NCBI GenBank assembly: GCA_008638375.1 | Contig: CM018043.1 | Span: 42,190,651 to 42,254,650 of the forward strand | Reading direction: 5' to 3' | Origin: Nyssa sinensis | Lineage: Eukaryota; Streptophyta; Magnoliopsida; Cornales; Nyssaceae | Length of the DNA stretch: 64,000 nucleotides | Shown here: in pieces, positions 45,398-59,257 of the stretch | How the letters are laid out: each line of letters starts with the position of its first letter | Position numbering within the stretch: the stretch's first letter is position 1 | Position numbers and translations under genes: made by a program | The notes under the pieces: generated by a model | Database searches by the model: none | What the model saw: only the letters and a program-made list of their open reading frames with translations | What the model was told of the DNA's origin: nothing

Positions 45398-47094
45398 ATG
45401 GCCCCAAATCTCCGACCGCGATAGAATACTCAAAATCTGCAAAGCTCTCAACGTCGGCCGCCTGCTCCACTAGCAAGGAGGCCAACGGTTGATCCCATGC
45501 GACAAGAGATTGAATCCATCAAACGACACAATAACTGGTGCAGGAACAGTTGCTTGCCATAACTAGAACATTGGCAACGCTCACATAGAACCAAGGGACG
45601 AGTCCCCCTAACCCGCCGGTCAGTATTGCTGTGGGAACACAACCCCCTATTACTACTGAGAATGGAGAGCCCCATAAGCAGGCTCCAAATAACCAACTGG
45701 GCACCCCCAGGGTGTTGGCCGCGTTGGCAGAGATCCACAGCCGTTAGCAGCTCCAGGCTGGGGAACGTCAGCCTTCGTCCCTGACGTCCATTACCAGAGC
45801 ACTACTCGAGCCCCAACTCCAAGGGCTTCGGGAGCACATCCGGCACCACAAGAGCCTCATCCCCATGCAGCACCAATCCCTCTGGTTCGGAACCCTCTTC
45901 TATTCGAGGGACGTACTCAACCCGACTACCCTGAAGCCGAGGCTGTCAAGCAAGGTTCACAAGATGTCAGACTCAGAAACCCGCGGAGGATAGAAGAAAT
46001 TGCCGAGTCTATGGACCGAATAATTGCTTTGAGAGGTCCCCAGAACCCTCTAGAGCAAGACGAGTTGGCCAGGTTGCTCGAAAGACTTGCCACCTCATTC
46101 ACTCACGCCATCATGTCAGAAGAAAGGCCCAAAAAGTTCATGGTGCCAAAGTTCACCCTGTACGATGGCTCTGGAGATCCAGGAGATCATCTCTCGCACT
46201 ACCAACATACAATGGCCCTCCACGGGGCCTCTGATGCTTTTATGTGCCGGACTTTCTTTACCAGCTTGAAGGGAACCGCTCTGAAATGGTTCCATAACCT
46301 CCCTCCGAACTCAATTACCAGCTTCTATGAGCTCGGTAGACAATTCCTGGGCAAGTTTATGACCAACAGAAGGCTCAAAAAAGGACCAGAATTCCTGTTA
46401 AATGTCAAGCAGACTAAGGAGGAGTCCCTCAGAGCCTACATTGCGCGCTTCAATGCCGAACTCACGGAGATCACCAACTGCAGCCCAAAATTCCTTGTAG
46501 CTGCCTTAACTGCTGGACTTGCGTGGCTTCAGAGACTCTTTGACAAAGAGCTCTCCAGCTGACATGGTGACATTAATGGATCGGGCCAGGAAGTATATCA
46601 ACTTGGAAGAAGCCAACTGCACATCCCAAAAGGGCAAAGAATAGACCCAGAGGGATAATCCGAAGAGGGAGGATCACAAGAAAGAGGACCACAGAAGAGA
46701 CTCCAGCAAGAAGAGGGCCAGGAGTCCAGAGAAGAGAACAGCACCCAAAGCTGTGTATAATTCCAGACCAAGGGAGTTCACTAACTTTACTCCTTTGAAC
46801 ACTACACCGAACCAGGTACTCCGGCAGATTCGAGATCGGGAAAACCTGAGGTGGCCGGAACCAATCAAAGGAGATCCTAGTCTTTGGGACCAAAGTAAGT
46901 ATTGTAATTTCCATAAAGATCATGGACATACGACTAACACATACAGGACCCTCCGATATGAGATAGAGCAGCTCATAAAGAAGGGGCGTCTTTGGGAGTT
47001 CATCAAGCAAGACGGAAGGCAGAACCCTCAAGAAGACAAGCCTCAACAACGGCCAGACCAGAGGCCCGAGCAGAGACAGGAGCATAGGGAATGA
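45398..47094 (+). pseudogene. gag: Element C Gag (broken)
   Basis: ATG 45398 (MAPNLRPR) is followed by TAG at 45422-45424, where B has CAG. The gag core is clear at 46011-46540 (MSEERPKKFMVPKFTLYDGS, FYELGRQFLGKF). The frame changes at least twice: before 46011, and near 46540-46570. A TAG at 46642-46644 corresponds to CAG in B. The final segment, 46753-47094, carries the zinc-knuckle-like YCNFHKDHGHTTNTY, whose last Cys is replaced by Tyr, so the metal site is damaged. It is more decayed than B. Confidence 0.88.
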
Positions 47095-47633
47095 CGAAAC
47101 GAGCCTTAGAGGCAGAACAACCATGTCATCTACATCCTCCATACTGACTCCCCTATTACAGGAATGTCCAACAGGGCAAGAAAGAGATATGCTCGGGAGG
47201 CTAGAGCTGCCCCGAACGTATTGCAGATCTCCAACGTTGAAAAGAGGCTCAAGCCAGCACCAGAGATCCAATTCACCGAACAGAACCTAGCGGGGGTACA
47301 CTGCCCTCACGGTGATGCCCTCGTCATCACTCTCAAAATTGCCAATTTTGAGATCAGGAGAGTCCTGGTCGATACTGGCAGCTCCGTCAACATACTGCTT
47401 CATGAGCCACTCAAACAGATAGGGATGGACCATGACAACATCAAGCCTACTACTGCCGTGATGGCAGCCTTTGATGGCAATCTCAGTACCCCATTGGGAA
47501 GAATCGACCTTCCTACTACTATAGGAGAGGGAGAAGGGCAGAAGACCACCATCTTAGAATACATGGTGTTGAATATGAAATCTCCTTACAATGTCATAAT
47601 TGGGAGACCATGGTTGCAACAGATAGGGGTGGT
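47095..47633 (+). pseudogene. pro: Element C protease, left part
   Basis: After a TAG at 47107-47109 the frame is open through RRVLVDTGSSVNILLHEPL (active site DTGS) to NVIIGRPWLQQIGV. There element D interrupts it. The rest of the domain resumes at 59552. Removing D and one 5-bp duplication keeps the frame. Confidence 0.88.
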
Positions 47634-50495
47634 TGTCACGACCCGAAACCCACCCTATGCGGATTTCGTATCGCGGGGCTGACCCGAAGGCCGTCCCTAC
47701 TTTTTCCTTTTTAATCATTCCTGTATCATAGTACTAATATGCAATGTACTAGAAATTTTAAACAATGTATAGTGGAAGCCTTTATCAATTACAGTAATCC
47801 AGCGGAAGTCTTTTTTAAATACATGACATAGTTCTACATAATTCAAAATGAGAACTAAAACGTAACCAGCACCCGGGGGTGGTGAATACATGGGAGAACT
47901 AACATAGACTGATACAATACTGCAAAATGTCCCCCTACGCTCTCAGACTCCTACTGGGGTCTCGCAGCATCATCACCTGAAATGGGGGTAAATGGAGGGG
48001 GTGAGCTACAAAGCCCAGTAAGTAAAACAGATCTCCAACACTGGTATCGATGATCAATGTGAATCCATGAATAAGATAATGATAGCCAATCATAAAGAAG
48101 GAGATGCTGTGATAGCCAATGAACATAATTGCCACGAGGGCCAATGGAACAATTGCCACGATATACAATGATAATATTTCAATAATGAAGTACTGCCACA
48201 ATGAACCGATCACAATCAAAACAATCAATGTAAGTCTTTCAAGACTTAAAGAATCATAAGGAATAATGCTATTCAACCATCAAGTTCTGTCAATCATAAG
48301 AGATGCCTTTATTCTGTGACATGCCAGTGAATTTGCAATGCAATGCCAGTGAATATGCAATGCAATGCTAGTGAATATGCCAATCAATTGCCGGTGGAGA
48401 GCCTTCGGGGAATTCATTCCTGCCACCTGTCCATTCAATGCAATGCCAGTGAAAATGCAATGAGATGCCAATGATCATGCCAGTCAATTTGCCGGTGGAG
48501 AGCCTTCGAGGAATTCATTCCTGCCACCTGTCCATTCAATGCAATGCCAATGAAAATGCAATGAGATGCCAATGATGATGCCAGTCAATTTGCCGATGGA
48601 GAGCCTTCGAGGAATTCATTCCTGCCACCTGTCCATTCATGGACTTGACCCTTAGGTCTCCAGTCAATACAGAAGCATCGGATGGATATTGTGACTGAGC
48701 ACAAATCCGGTATTCATAACATATCATGAGCATTTGTGATTCCATAGAAGTATAAAATGGAATATCATAGATTCAGTGAAAACATAACTGTACGTCTTTC
48801 AAGGCATGGTTCAACATGATAACAATGATACAACAGTCAATCAATGTCCACATGATAGAACAATATCACTTTGTGGATAGTAATAACATGAGTTGCTTTC
48901 AAACACAATGAAACATGATAACAATGATACATCAGTCGATCAAATGTCCACAAGATAGAAAATATCGAACTGTGGAACACAAGGATATGAATACATTCAA
49001 GAGTACAAGTTTGGCAGTATAAGAATAAACTTGGCTTGTGGAAACACCACATGTAAGAGAGAATGATCCACTTACCTTTTATCGTAATTCTATCTCAGAA
49101 ATCCGTGAGTGTACCCTTGCTTTTGGAGTTTCCTATATATCAATGAATACGTTTCAGAATAAATGCTATTCATCAAATTTTATGCCTTTCTATCATAACT
49201 ATTTCAAATACTATTTTAGACTTTACCATTGAGTTCGGAACGCCGAAGAAAGTCGGTTTAGGCTTTCGCGGAATTCTATTTGGACTTTTGCACTAAAAAG
49301 GGCAAAATAGTCATTTTGCACTTTTGCGGTATTTTATCTTTCGGGGTTCCGTCTCGTAAAACGGACCCCACCATTGGACTTAGAATGTCCGAGATAATAG
49401 GTTTTGACTATTCATTTGTATCGTTTGGACTTCGTTTGACCTCTTTTTGGAATAGGGGCATTATTGTAAAATTTAATATTTAATTAATTTTCTGTTTGGG
49501 CCTTAGTGTAATTTTTCAAAACATTTGGGGCCGGTTCATAAATTCCATAAGCTGCGGTCTGAACCAGTTGGTTCAGACCTAAAAACCCTAAACCGGTCCA
49601 CCCTTGCCCTGAACCAAACGGTTCACTTCATTTGAAAAACCGGATTTCAATAACCCAATTCCCTATCCCTATCCATGGTTTGGATAACCCCAAACCCAAT
49701 TCCAATTTATTATCCGTGTAACCAAACAAGCCCAATCCCATTTAATTTAAAACCCAAAACGACACAGCTTAACTTACCCTTTTATAACCGGTCGGGTACC
49801 GACCCGGATCCAACCCGAATCCGTCTAAACTTAACCCGGTAACCTCCCCGATTTTCCGATCGTCTCCCCCAAAGCTCCGGTGAGAGAACATTAGGGTTCT
49901 GTCACCATCTCCGGTGACGGCAACCTTTTCCGATCGGTTTTTCCCCCCCATTTTGAATGCCATTTTCTTCCTTTCCTCCCCACGACCTCATTCCTACCCT
50001 CGGCTTGCCCCAAAACTTTTCTAATCTTCTCGAATATAGAGATTAATAGCTCCGGTCGGTTTTCCGGTGAGCTGTATTTTTTTCTATTTCGTGACTTTTT
50101 GAAGTACAGTTTTGGCCCTAATTGTTTCAAATGATTTTCTGTACTTCTAAGGATCATTTTCATAAACAAATATCAAAGTTTTAAACATAAATTCATGGAA
50201 CCCGAGATTATTCCATCAACCTGCAACTCCATATTTCTCTATGGTTTCTCAACCTTTTTTCATGATTCTTTTTGCATTATAACCTATATTTCATGCTTGT
50301 TTAGACCATATAATTATATATAAGCTTCATGCTCAAAAACAATAAAAACATAACCTAACTCACTTACCTGGGTTTCGGTTTTTAGCCCACTTTGACCCTC
50401 CAAACCTCTCTGTTTCTGCTTCAATCTTTCTATCTTCTTCTCCCCTTCAGTTCCTGATTCTCCCTTTTCTTTTCTATCCTCTCATCTCTCAACCC

Positions 50496-50532
<37 letters not shown>

Positions 50533-50846
50533 AAGACTCCACCTTCTCTCTCTCTCTCTACCTTATCACTCTCTCTCTACTTTCTCTCTTTACCAGCTCT
50601 GCCAGCACCTTCCGATGGCCTCTTTTGGCTTGTGCTCCCTCCACTAATGCAACTTTTGCATTAATGGATGGGAGACAAGATGCACTTATGTATATAATAT
50701 ATATATATATATATATCACCTTATATATATATATTACACACACTTTACACACACACACACCTCACATGCACTTGCTGATGTTGTTTTGCCCACTTGCCCA
50801 CTTTCTTTTACTTTTTATATAATATACACATAGATATATATCTATA

Positions 50847-50883
<37 letters not shown>

Positions 50884-51200
50884 TATATTATATGTATAAT
50901 TTACAATTATACATATTTATACGTACCTAGACGCCCATACATACACGTATATACTTAAACTTTGGGCATGCATGGAAATACGTGCGGGCACGTTTTACGA
51001 TGCAATGTTCCGGGGTGCTCGGGTGTTATGTCCCGGGGTGCTCGGGTGTTACCCAGCACCTATTATACATTTCAATCATTTTCCATTTCCAGTCATTCAT
51101 TTCCATGAAATACCGTGATATACATTTCTTTCCGTTCAAGTTACACAGTTCAACCGACTTACCTCGGTATACGTGACGTATCCCAGGTCGGGATATTACA
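47634..51200 (-). mobile_element. Element D 3' LTR (3567 bp)
   Basis: TGTCACGACCCG to GGGATATTACA. It contains three copies of a 101-bp minisatellite (landmarks 48391, 48492, 48593), a 23-bp tandem duplication at 51010-51052 and AT runs at 50502-50530 and 50690-50885. Confidence 0.95.
48290..48645 (-). repeat. 101-bp minisatellite in D 3' LTR, three copies
   Basis: The unit contains 'gccggtggagagccttcgaggaattcattcctgccacctgtcc' and 'aatgcaatgccaatgaaaatgcaatgagatgcc'. An inner motif 'caatgccagtgaa' also repeats within units. Confidence 0.88.
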
Positions 51201-51215
51201 TTCTTACCCCCTTAA
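51201..51215 (-). other. Polypurine tract of element D
   Basis: AAGGGGGTAAGAA on the minus strand abuts the 3' LTR start. Confidence 0.88.
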
Positions 51216-51248
51216 AAATAAGTTTGTCCTCAAACTTAGAACATACCA

Positions 51249-54200
51249 CTATGAAAATAAATGTGGGTACTTGGCGCGCATATCATCTTCTCGCTCCCTA
51301 GTAGCCTCTTCCATCCGGTGATTTCTCCACAGAACTTTGACTAATGGAATAGTCTTGTTCCGTAACACCTGATCTCGACGATCCAAAATCTGAACTGGAT
51401 GCTCTATGTAACTCAGATTTTCCTGGACGTCTAGTGGTTCGTGCTCGATTACCTGATCTGCATTCTGTATACATTTCCTTAACATTGAGACATGAAACAC
51501 ATTGTGAACATGTGCTAGCTCTGATGGTAAGGCAAGTTCATAAGCTACGGGTCCAACCCTCTTCGTGATCCTGAATGGCCCAATGTATCTGGGTCCAAGC
51601 TTTCCTCTCTTGCCAAACCTGACCACCCCTTTCATGGGTGATACCTTTAAGTATACATAATCGTCTTTTGCAAACTCTAAGTCTCGTCGGTGAACATTCG
51701 CATAGCTTTTCTGTCGACTCTGAGTTGCTAATAAACGCTGTCGGATCAGTTGTATCTTTTGTGCTGTCTGTTCCACTATCTCTGGCCCATAGAGTTTCCT
51801 TTCTCCCACCTCTGTCCAACATAGTGGGGATCGGCACTTCCTGCCGTATAATGCCTCATATGGAGCCATGCCAATACTAGCTTGATAGCTATTATTGTAC
51901 GTGAACTCAACCAATGGCAACTGATCTTCCCAACTTCCTTTAAAGTCTATGACACAGAAACGCAGTAAGTCTTCTAAAGTCTGTATCGTCCTTTTCGATT
52001 GTCCGTCGGTCTCGGGATGATACGCAGTGCTAAGACTTAGTTCCGTGCCCATAGCTTGTTGTAGTCCCTTCTAGAATCGTGATATGAACCGGGGGTCCCT
52101 ATCAGAAACAATCAATACTGGAACTCCATGAAGTCTAACAATCTCTCTGATATATAGTTCGGCTAGTCGTTGAAGAGATTGTGTCATCTTGATTGCCAGG
52201 AAGTGAGCTGTCTTAGTTAATCTATCTACGATAACCCAGATAGAGTCACTCCCCCTGACTGTCTTTGGCAATCCTGATACAAAGTCCATCGTGATATGTT
52301 CCCACTTCCATTCAGGAATGGGCAGTGATTGCAGAAGTCCTCCAGGCTTCTGATGTTCCACCTTAATTTGCTGGCACTTGGCACATCTTGCTATGTACTC
52401 AGCTATATGACGTTTCATCCCGGACCACCAATAAGTATCCTTAACATTGTGATACATTTTGGTGCCTCGTAGATGTAAAGCAAATCTCGAACTGTGTGCT
52501 TCATCAAGAATCTCTTTTCTGATCTCCGGCACATCGGGTACGCAGATCCTACCTTGATAATATAACAATCCATCTCTTACTGAGTACTCGGAATCCACGC
52601 TTGTCTCAATTCCTTGAAGAAGCTTAGCCAACTTCTCATCCTGTGTCTGCTGCCCCCTGATCTTGTCCACAATCGACAACTCGACTGTGACATTGGCACA
52701 TAGTGCCTTGGAGCTGGGCAGAACAATCTCCATTTCCATGTCTTCCAAATCTCTTAGGATTTCCGTCTGTGTTGTCAACAGGCAAGCTAAACTTCCTGAT
52801 GACTTTCGACTAAGAGCGTCAGCTACCACATTTGCCTTTCCAGGGTGGTACTGTATGTTGACCTCGTAGTCCTTCAATAACTCCAACCAACGGCGTTGTC
52901 TCATATTGAGCTCCTTCTGTGTAAACAGATACTTGAGGCTCTTATGATCGGTGAAAATTTTGCACGTGGTTCCGTATAAATAGTGCCTCCATATCTTCAA
53001 AGCGAAGACAATAGCTGCTAGCTCAAGGTCATGTGTCGGATAGTTCCCCTCGTGGGGTCTCAACTGTCGTGAAGCATAAGCCACCACTTTTCCGTTCTGC
53101 ATCAACACACACCCTAAGCCTTTGTATGAGGCATCACTGTAAATTACAAAACCATCAGTTCCATCTGGCACTGTCAATATAGGAGCTGTAACCAAACGCT
53201 CCTTCAATTCTTGAAAACTCTTCTCTTGCTCCTCTGTCCAAACAAAAGGAACACCTTTCCGGGTCAATTTGGTAATAGGCGTAGCTATCTTGGAGAAGTC
53301 CTGGACAAATCTCCTATAGTAGCCTGCTAACCCCATGAAACTTCGTACTTCCGTGACACTCGTAGGTTGAGGCCAATTCATGATTGCCTCGATCTTCTGG
53401 GAATCAACAGAGATTCCCTCTTTACTGATCACGTGTCCCAGAAATGCTATACTGGGAAGCCAAAATTCGCATTTCTTCAGCTTAGCGTACAACTTCTGTT
53501 CCCTTAACTTCTGTAGTACTCTCCTCAGATGTACCTCGTGTTCTTCCTGGTTCTTAGAGTAAACCAAGATGTCGTCTATAAACACAATCACGAAGTCATC
53601 CAAGTACGGCTTGAACACACGGTTCATCATATCCATGAATGCAGCTGGGGCATTGGTCACTCCAAATGGCATAACAAGGAACTCGTAGTGTCCATACCGT
53701 GTCCTGAATGCCGTTTTCTGAATGTCAGTGGGTCTGACCTTCAACTGATGATAACCGGTTCTCAGATCGATCTTTGAAAATACCTGAGCCCCTTTCAATT
53801 GGTCGAACAGATCATCTACTCTGGGTAGTGGATATCTGTTCTTGATGGTAACCTTGTTCAGCTCTCTATAGTCGATACACAACCTCATGGTTCCATCCTT
53901 CTTTTTCACAAACAATACAGGTGCACCCCATGGTGATGAGCTGGGTCGTATGAAACCCTTGTCTAATAATTCCTGCAACTGGAGCTTCAACTCCTTCAGC
54001 TCTGCCGGTGCCATCCTATATGGAGTCTTGGATATTGGCGTAGTGCCTGGCAATACGTCGATGCAAAACTCGATCTCTCTGTCTATAGGCATTCCTGGAA
54101 GATCATCCAAGAATACTCCGGGAAATTCCCTAGCAATGGGAATCTTCTCTAATTCAGGCTGCTGAGAATTAGTGTCTTGAACACTACATAAGAATCTGTG

Positions 54201-55736
54201 GCATCCCTTTCGAAGCAGACGCCTTGCCTGGATAGAGGAAATAAAGTAGGGTGGGGAAGCCACTCCTGTTCCCTCAAAGTTAACTGTCGGAAACTGTGGA
54301 TTCTGTATGAGAACTCGTTTGGCCATACAGTCTATCGTAGCATGATTGGCAGCCAGCCAATCCATTCCAAGGATAACATCGAATCCACAAATTTCTAAGG
54401 GTATAAGGTTAGCTAACAAGTGTGTATCCCCAATCTGTATCTCACAGTTCCTATACATGGTATCCCCCAATAATGTTTTCCCCGATGGTATAGAAACATT
54501 CAGTAAATACCCTAAGGGTTCTATTTCTAAGTTCAATTTAGCAGCATGTGTAGGGGATACAAATGAATGTGTAGATCCAGTATCAAATAAAACATAGGCA
54601 GGCTGTGAGCATACTAAAAGATTACCTGCGACTACCGAGGTTGTAGCCTGCATGTCTCCTGGTAAAAGGGCGAAAACCCGTCCTGCCTGCTGCTGGACGT
54701 TCCCTTGTCCATTCCTTTGGACTGGAGGTCTAGGTGGTGCTACCCCAGTGGTTGGTGCTTTAACCCAAGCAGTACTGGGCATGGCCTGATCCCTCTGAGG
54801 GCATTCTCTTGCATAATGTCCCTCCTTGCCACAGTAGAAGCAAGCGTTGCTGTCCTTGAGACATTGGCCTTTATGATTCTTATTGCAACGAGAGCACCTG
54901 GCTGCTCCCTTTTTGGTGTTGCCATTTTTCTTCAGACCTGACCCTGTCGCTTGTGATGCGGCTCCAGGTCTGGTAAATGTAAATCCATGTCCCGAAGCAG
55001 AAGGCCCTTGCCTCCTATTCTGGTTGCCTCCATGCTTCTGGTTCCCTCTCCTCTTGGCGAATTCCTCGCCACTCCTTTCTATGACTCGAGCTGTCTCCAC
55101 TACGTCGTCATAGGTAGCTAGTCGATGGGGTACCAGTCTATCCTTGATAGCCCATCTCAATCCTTCCTCGAATTTGCGGGCTTTCAGATCCTCAGTGTTG
55201 ATCGCACTTTTAGCAAACCTGGCCAATTCAGTAAATTTGGCCTCGTATTGCTCTACCGTCATTGATCCTTGTTGCAGCACCATAAACTCTGCAACTCTTC
55301 GGTTTCGTACTTCTTGGGAGAAGTACTTCTTATTGAAGATATCTGTAAATCGTTGCCAGTTCATGTCTGGCTCTCTATCTTCCTCAATCATCCACCATTT
55401 ATGTGCCATTCCTTTGAGCATATAAGTGGCGTATGCCGCTTTTTGAACTTCGGTGCATATCAGGATTTTGAAGATCCTGTTCATTTCTAATAACCACTCC
55501 TCAGCTATAGTGGCTCCTCCTGTACCGTCGAATGTCGGGGGTCTCATTTTCTGAAACCGCTCATATAAGTATGCAGCGTCTCGTTCGTTTCTTTGACAAT
55601 GTCCCGCATTGTCGCCTGCGTTGACAGGTTGCTCCTGTGGTACTGGCTGTGCTGGTTGGCCAGCACTAGCCTGAATCTGTGGTAGCCTTTCAATGATAGC
55701 CTGCATCATTGTTTCCAGTTGTTCTAAACAATCCAT
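51249..55736 (-). pseudogene. gag-pol: Element D Gag-Pol polyprotein (one premature stop)
   Basis: One frame of 1495 codons. Gag has [17 protein letters not shown] and [18 protein letters not shown], with a zinc knuckle at residues 299-312 ([14 protein letters not shown]). The protease has DTGS at 385-388. RT has [20 protein letters not shown] and FIDD at 719-722. RNase H has D867, E905, D930 and D973. Integrase has the zinc site (H1081, H1088, C1118, C1121), D1151 and D1212. A TAG (52071-52073) replaces the usual Trp just after SDRDPRF. Downstream, the position of the third catalytic residue (codon 1248, 51993-51995) is Lys instead of Glu. The C-terminus ([34 protein letters not shown]) is the chromodomain-like tail typical of Tekay/Del elements. 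Start: ATG 55736; a second ATG 30 nt upstream opens MVNTR followed by TAA. Confidence 0.95.
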
Positions 55737-55896
55737 AGGTAACGGTCCTTACCTTGTGTTAACCATGGCTGTGAATAGAATCAATGAAGATAACTAATGA
55801 GATGACCAGTCAATGTATAAGACAATATAAAATGTCAGTCATATCTAACTGTCTTAACTCTAGTCCTATCTCTCATGACTCACTATCAAACCTATA

Positions 55897-55908
55897 GCTC
55901 TGATACCA
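55897..55908 (-). other. Primer-binding site of element D (initiator Met tRNA)
   Basis: TGGTATCAGAGC on the minus strand, four bases from the LTR end. Confidence 0.92.
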
Positions 55909-55912
55909 ATGC

Positions 55913-58874
55913 TGTCACGACCCGAAACCCATCCTATGCGGATCTCGTATCGCGGGGCTGACCCGAAGGCCGTCCCTACTTTTTCCTTTTTAATCATTCC
56001 TGTATCATAGTACTAATATGCAATGTACTAGAAATTTTAAACAATGTATAGCGGAAGCCTTTATCAATTACAGTAATCCAGCGGAAGTCTTTTTTAAATA
56101 CATGACATAGTTCTACATAATTCAAAATGAGAACTAAAACGTAACCAGCACCCGGGGGTGGTGAATACATGGGAGAACTAACATAGACTGATACAATACT
56201 CCAAAATGTCCCCCTATGCTCTCAGACTCCTACTGGGGTCTCGCAGCGTCATCACCTGAAATGGGGGTAAATGGGGGGGTGAGCTACAAAGCCCAGTAAG
56301 TAAAACAGATCTCCAACACTGGTATCGATGATCAATGTGAATCCATGAATAAGATAATGATAGCCAATCATAAAGAAGGAGATGCTGTGATAGCCAATGA
56401 ACATAATTGCAACGAGGGCCAATGGAACAATTGCCACGATATACAATGATAATATTTCAATAATGAAGTACTGCCACAATGAACCGATCACAATCAAAAC
56501 AATCAATGTAAGTCTTTCAAGACTTAAAGAATCATAAGGAATAATGCTATTCAACCATCAAGTTCTGTCAATCATAAGAGATGCCTTTATTCTGTGACAT
56601 GCCAGTGAATTTGCAATGCAATGCCAGTGAATATGCAATGCAATGCTAGTGAATATGCCAATCAATTGCCGGTGGAGAGCCTTCGAGGAATTCATTCCTG
56701 CCACCTGTCCATTCAATGCAATGCCAGTGAAAATGCAATGAGATGCCAATGATCATGCCAGTCAATTTGCCGGTGGAGAGCCTTCGAGGAATTCATTCCT
56801 GCCACCTGTCCATTCAATGCAATGCCAATGAAAATGCAATGAGATGCCAATGATCATGCCAGTCAATTTGCCGGTGGAGAGCCTTCGAGGAATTCATTCC
56901 TGCCACTTGTCCATTCAATGCAATGCCAATGAAAATGCAATGAGATGCCAATGATGATGCCAGTCAATTTGCCGGTGGAGAACCTTCGAGGAATTCATTC
57001 CTGCCACCTGTCCATTCATGGACTTGACCCTTAGGTCTCCAGTCAATACAGAAGCATCGGATGGATATTGTGATTGAGCACAAATCCGGTATTCATAACA
57101 TATCATGAGCATTTGTGATTCCATAGAAGTATAAAATGGAATATCATAGATTCAGTGAAAACATAACTGTACGCCTTTCAAGGCATGGTTCAACATGATA
57201 ACAATGATACAACAGTCAATCAATGTCCACATGATAGAACAATATCACTTTGTGGATAGTAATAACATGAGTTGCTTTCAAACACAATGAAACATGATAA
57301 CAATGCTACATCAGTCGATCAAATGTCCACAAGATAGAAAATATCGAACTGTGGAACACAAGGATATGAATACATTCAAGAGTACAAGTTTGGCAGTATA
57401 AGAATAAACTTGGCTTGTGGAAACACCACATGTAAGAGAGAATGATCCATTTACCTTTTATCGTGATTCTATCTCAGAAATCCGTGAGTGTACCCTTGCC
57501 TTTGGAGTTTCCTATATATCAATGAATACGTTTCAGAATAAATTCTATTCATCAAATTTTATGCCTTTCTATCATAAGTATTTCAAATACTATTTTAGAC
57601 TTTACCATTGAGTCCGGAACGCCGAAGAAAGTCGGTTTAGGCTTTCGCGGAATTCTATTTGGACTTTTGCACTAAAAAGGGCAAAATAGTCATTTTGCAC
57701 TTTTGCGGTATTTTATCCTTCGGGGTTCCGTCTCGTAAAACGGACCCCACCATGGGACTTAGAACGTCCGAGATAATAGGTTTTGACTATTCATTTGTAT
57801 CGTTTGGACTTCGTTTGACCTCTTTTTGGAATAGGGGCATTATTGTAAAATTTAATATTTAATTAATTTTCTGTTTGGGCCTTAGTGTAATTTTTCAAAA
57901 CATTTGGGGCCGGTTCATAAATTCCATAAGCTGCGGTCTGAACTAGTTGGTTCAGACCTAAAAACCCTAAACCGGTCCACCCTTGCCCTGAACCAAACGG
58001 TTCACTTCATTTGAAAAACCGGATTTCAATAACCCAATTCCCTATCCCTATCCATGGTTTGGATAACCCCAAACCCAATTCCAATTTATTATCCGTGTAA
58101 CCAAACAAGCCCAATCCCATTTAATTTAAAACCCAAAACGACACAACTTAACTTACCCTTTTATAACTGGTCGGGTACCGACCCGGATCCAACCCGAATC
58201 CGTCTAAACTTAACCCGGTAACCTCCCCGATTTTCCGATCGTCTCCCCCAAAGCTCCGGTGAGAGAACATTAGGGTTCCGTCACCATCTCCGGTGATGGC
58301 AACCTGTTCCGATCGGTTTTTCCCCCCCATTTTGAATGCCATTTTCTTCCTTTCCTCCCCACGACCTCATTCCTACCCTCGGCTTGCCCCAAAACTTTTC
58401 TAATCTTCTCGAATATAGAGATTAATAGCTCCGGCCGGTTTTCCAGTGAGCTGTATTTTTTTCTATTTCGTGACTTTTTGAAGTACGGTTTTGGCCCTAA
58501 TTGTTTCAAATGATTTTCTGCACTTCTAAGGATCATTTTCATAAACAAATATCAAAGTTTTAAACATAAATTCATGGAACCCGAGATTATTCCATCAACC
58601 TGCAACTCCATATTTCTCTATGGTTTCTCAACCTTTTTTCATGATTCTTTCTGCATTATAACCTATATTTCATGCTTGTTTAGACCATATAATTATATAT
58701 AAGCTTCATGCTCAAAAACAATAAAAACATAACCTAACTCACTTACCTGGGTTTCGGTTTTTAGCCCACTTTGACCCTCCAAACCTCTCTGTTTCTGCTT
58801 CAATCTTTCTATCTTCTTCTCCCCTTCAGTTCCTGATTCTCCCTTTTCTTTTCTATCCTTTCATCTTTCAACCC

Positions 58875-58909
<35 letters not shown>

Positions 58910-59067
58910 AAGACTCCACCTTCTCTCTCTCTCTCTACCTTATCACTCTCTCTCTACTTTCTCTCTTTACCAGCTCTGCCAGCACCTTCCGATGGCCTCT
59001 TTTGGCTTGTGCTCCCTCCACTAATGCAACTTTTGCATTAATGGATGGGAGACAAGATGCACTTATG

Positions 59068-59099
<32 letters not shown>

Positions 59100-59224
59100 C
59101 ACCTTATATATATATATTACACACACTTTACACACACACACACCTCACATGCACTTGCTGATGTTGTTTTGCCCACTTGCCACTTTCTTTTACTTTTTAT
59201 ATAATATACACATAGATATATATC

Positions 59225-59257
<33 letters not shown>

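Noticed and set aside
48280..57124. Tandem 101-bp units as a possible CRISPR-like array
   Set aside because: Units are contiguous with no unique spacers, lie in LTRs of a plant retrotransposon and have no associated genes.
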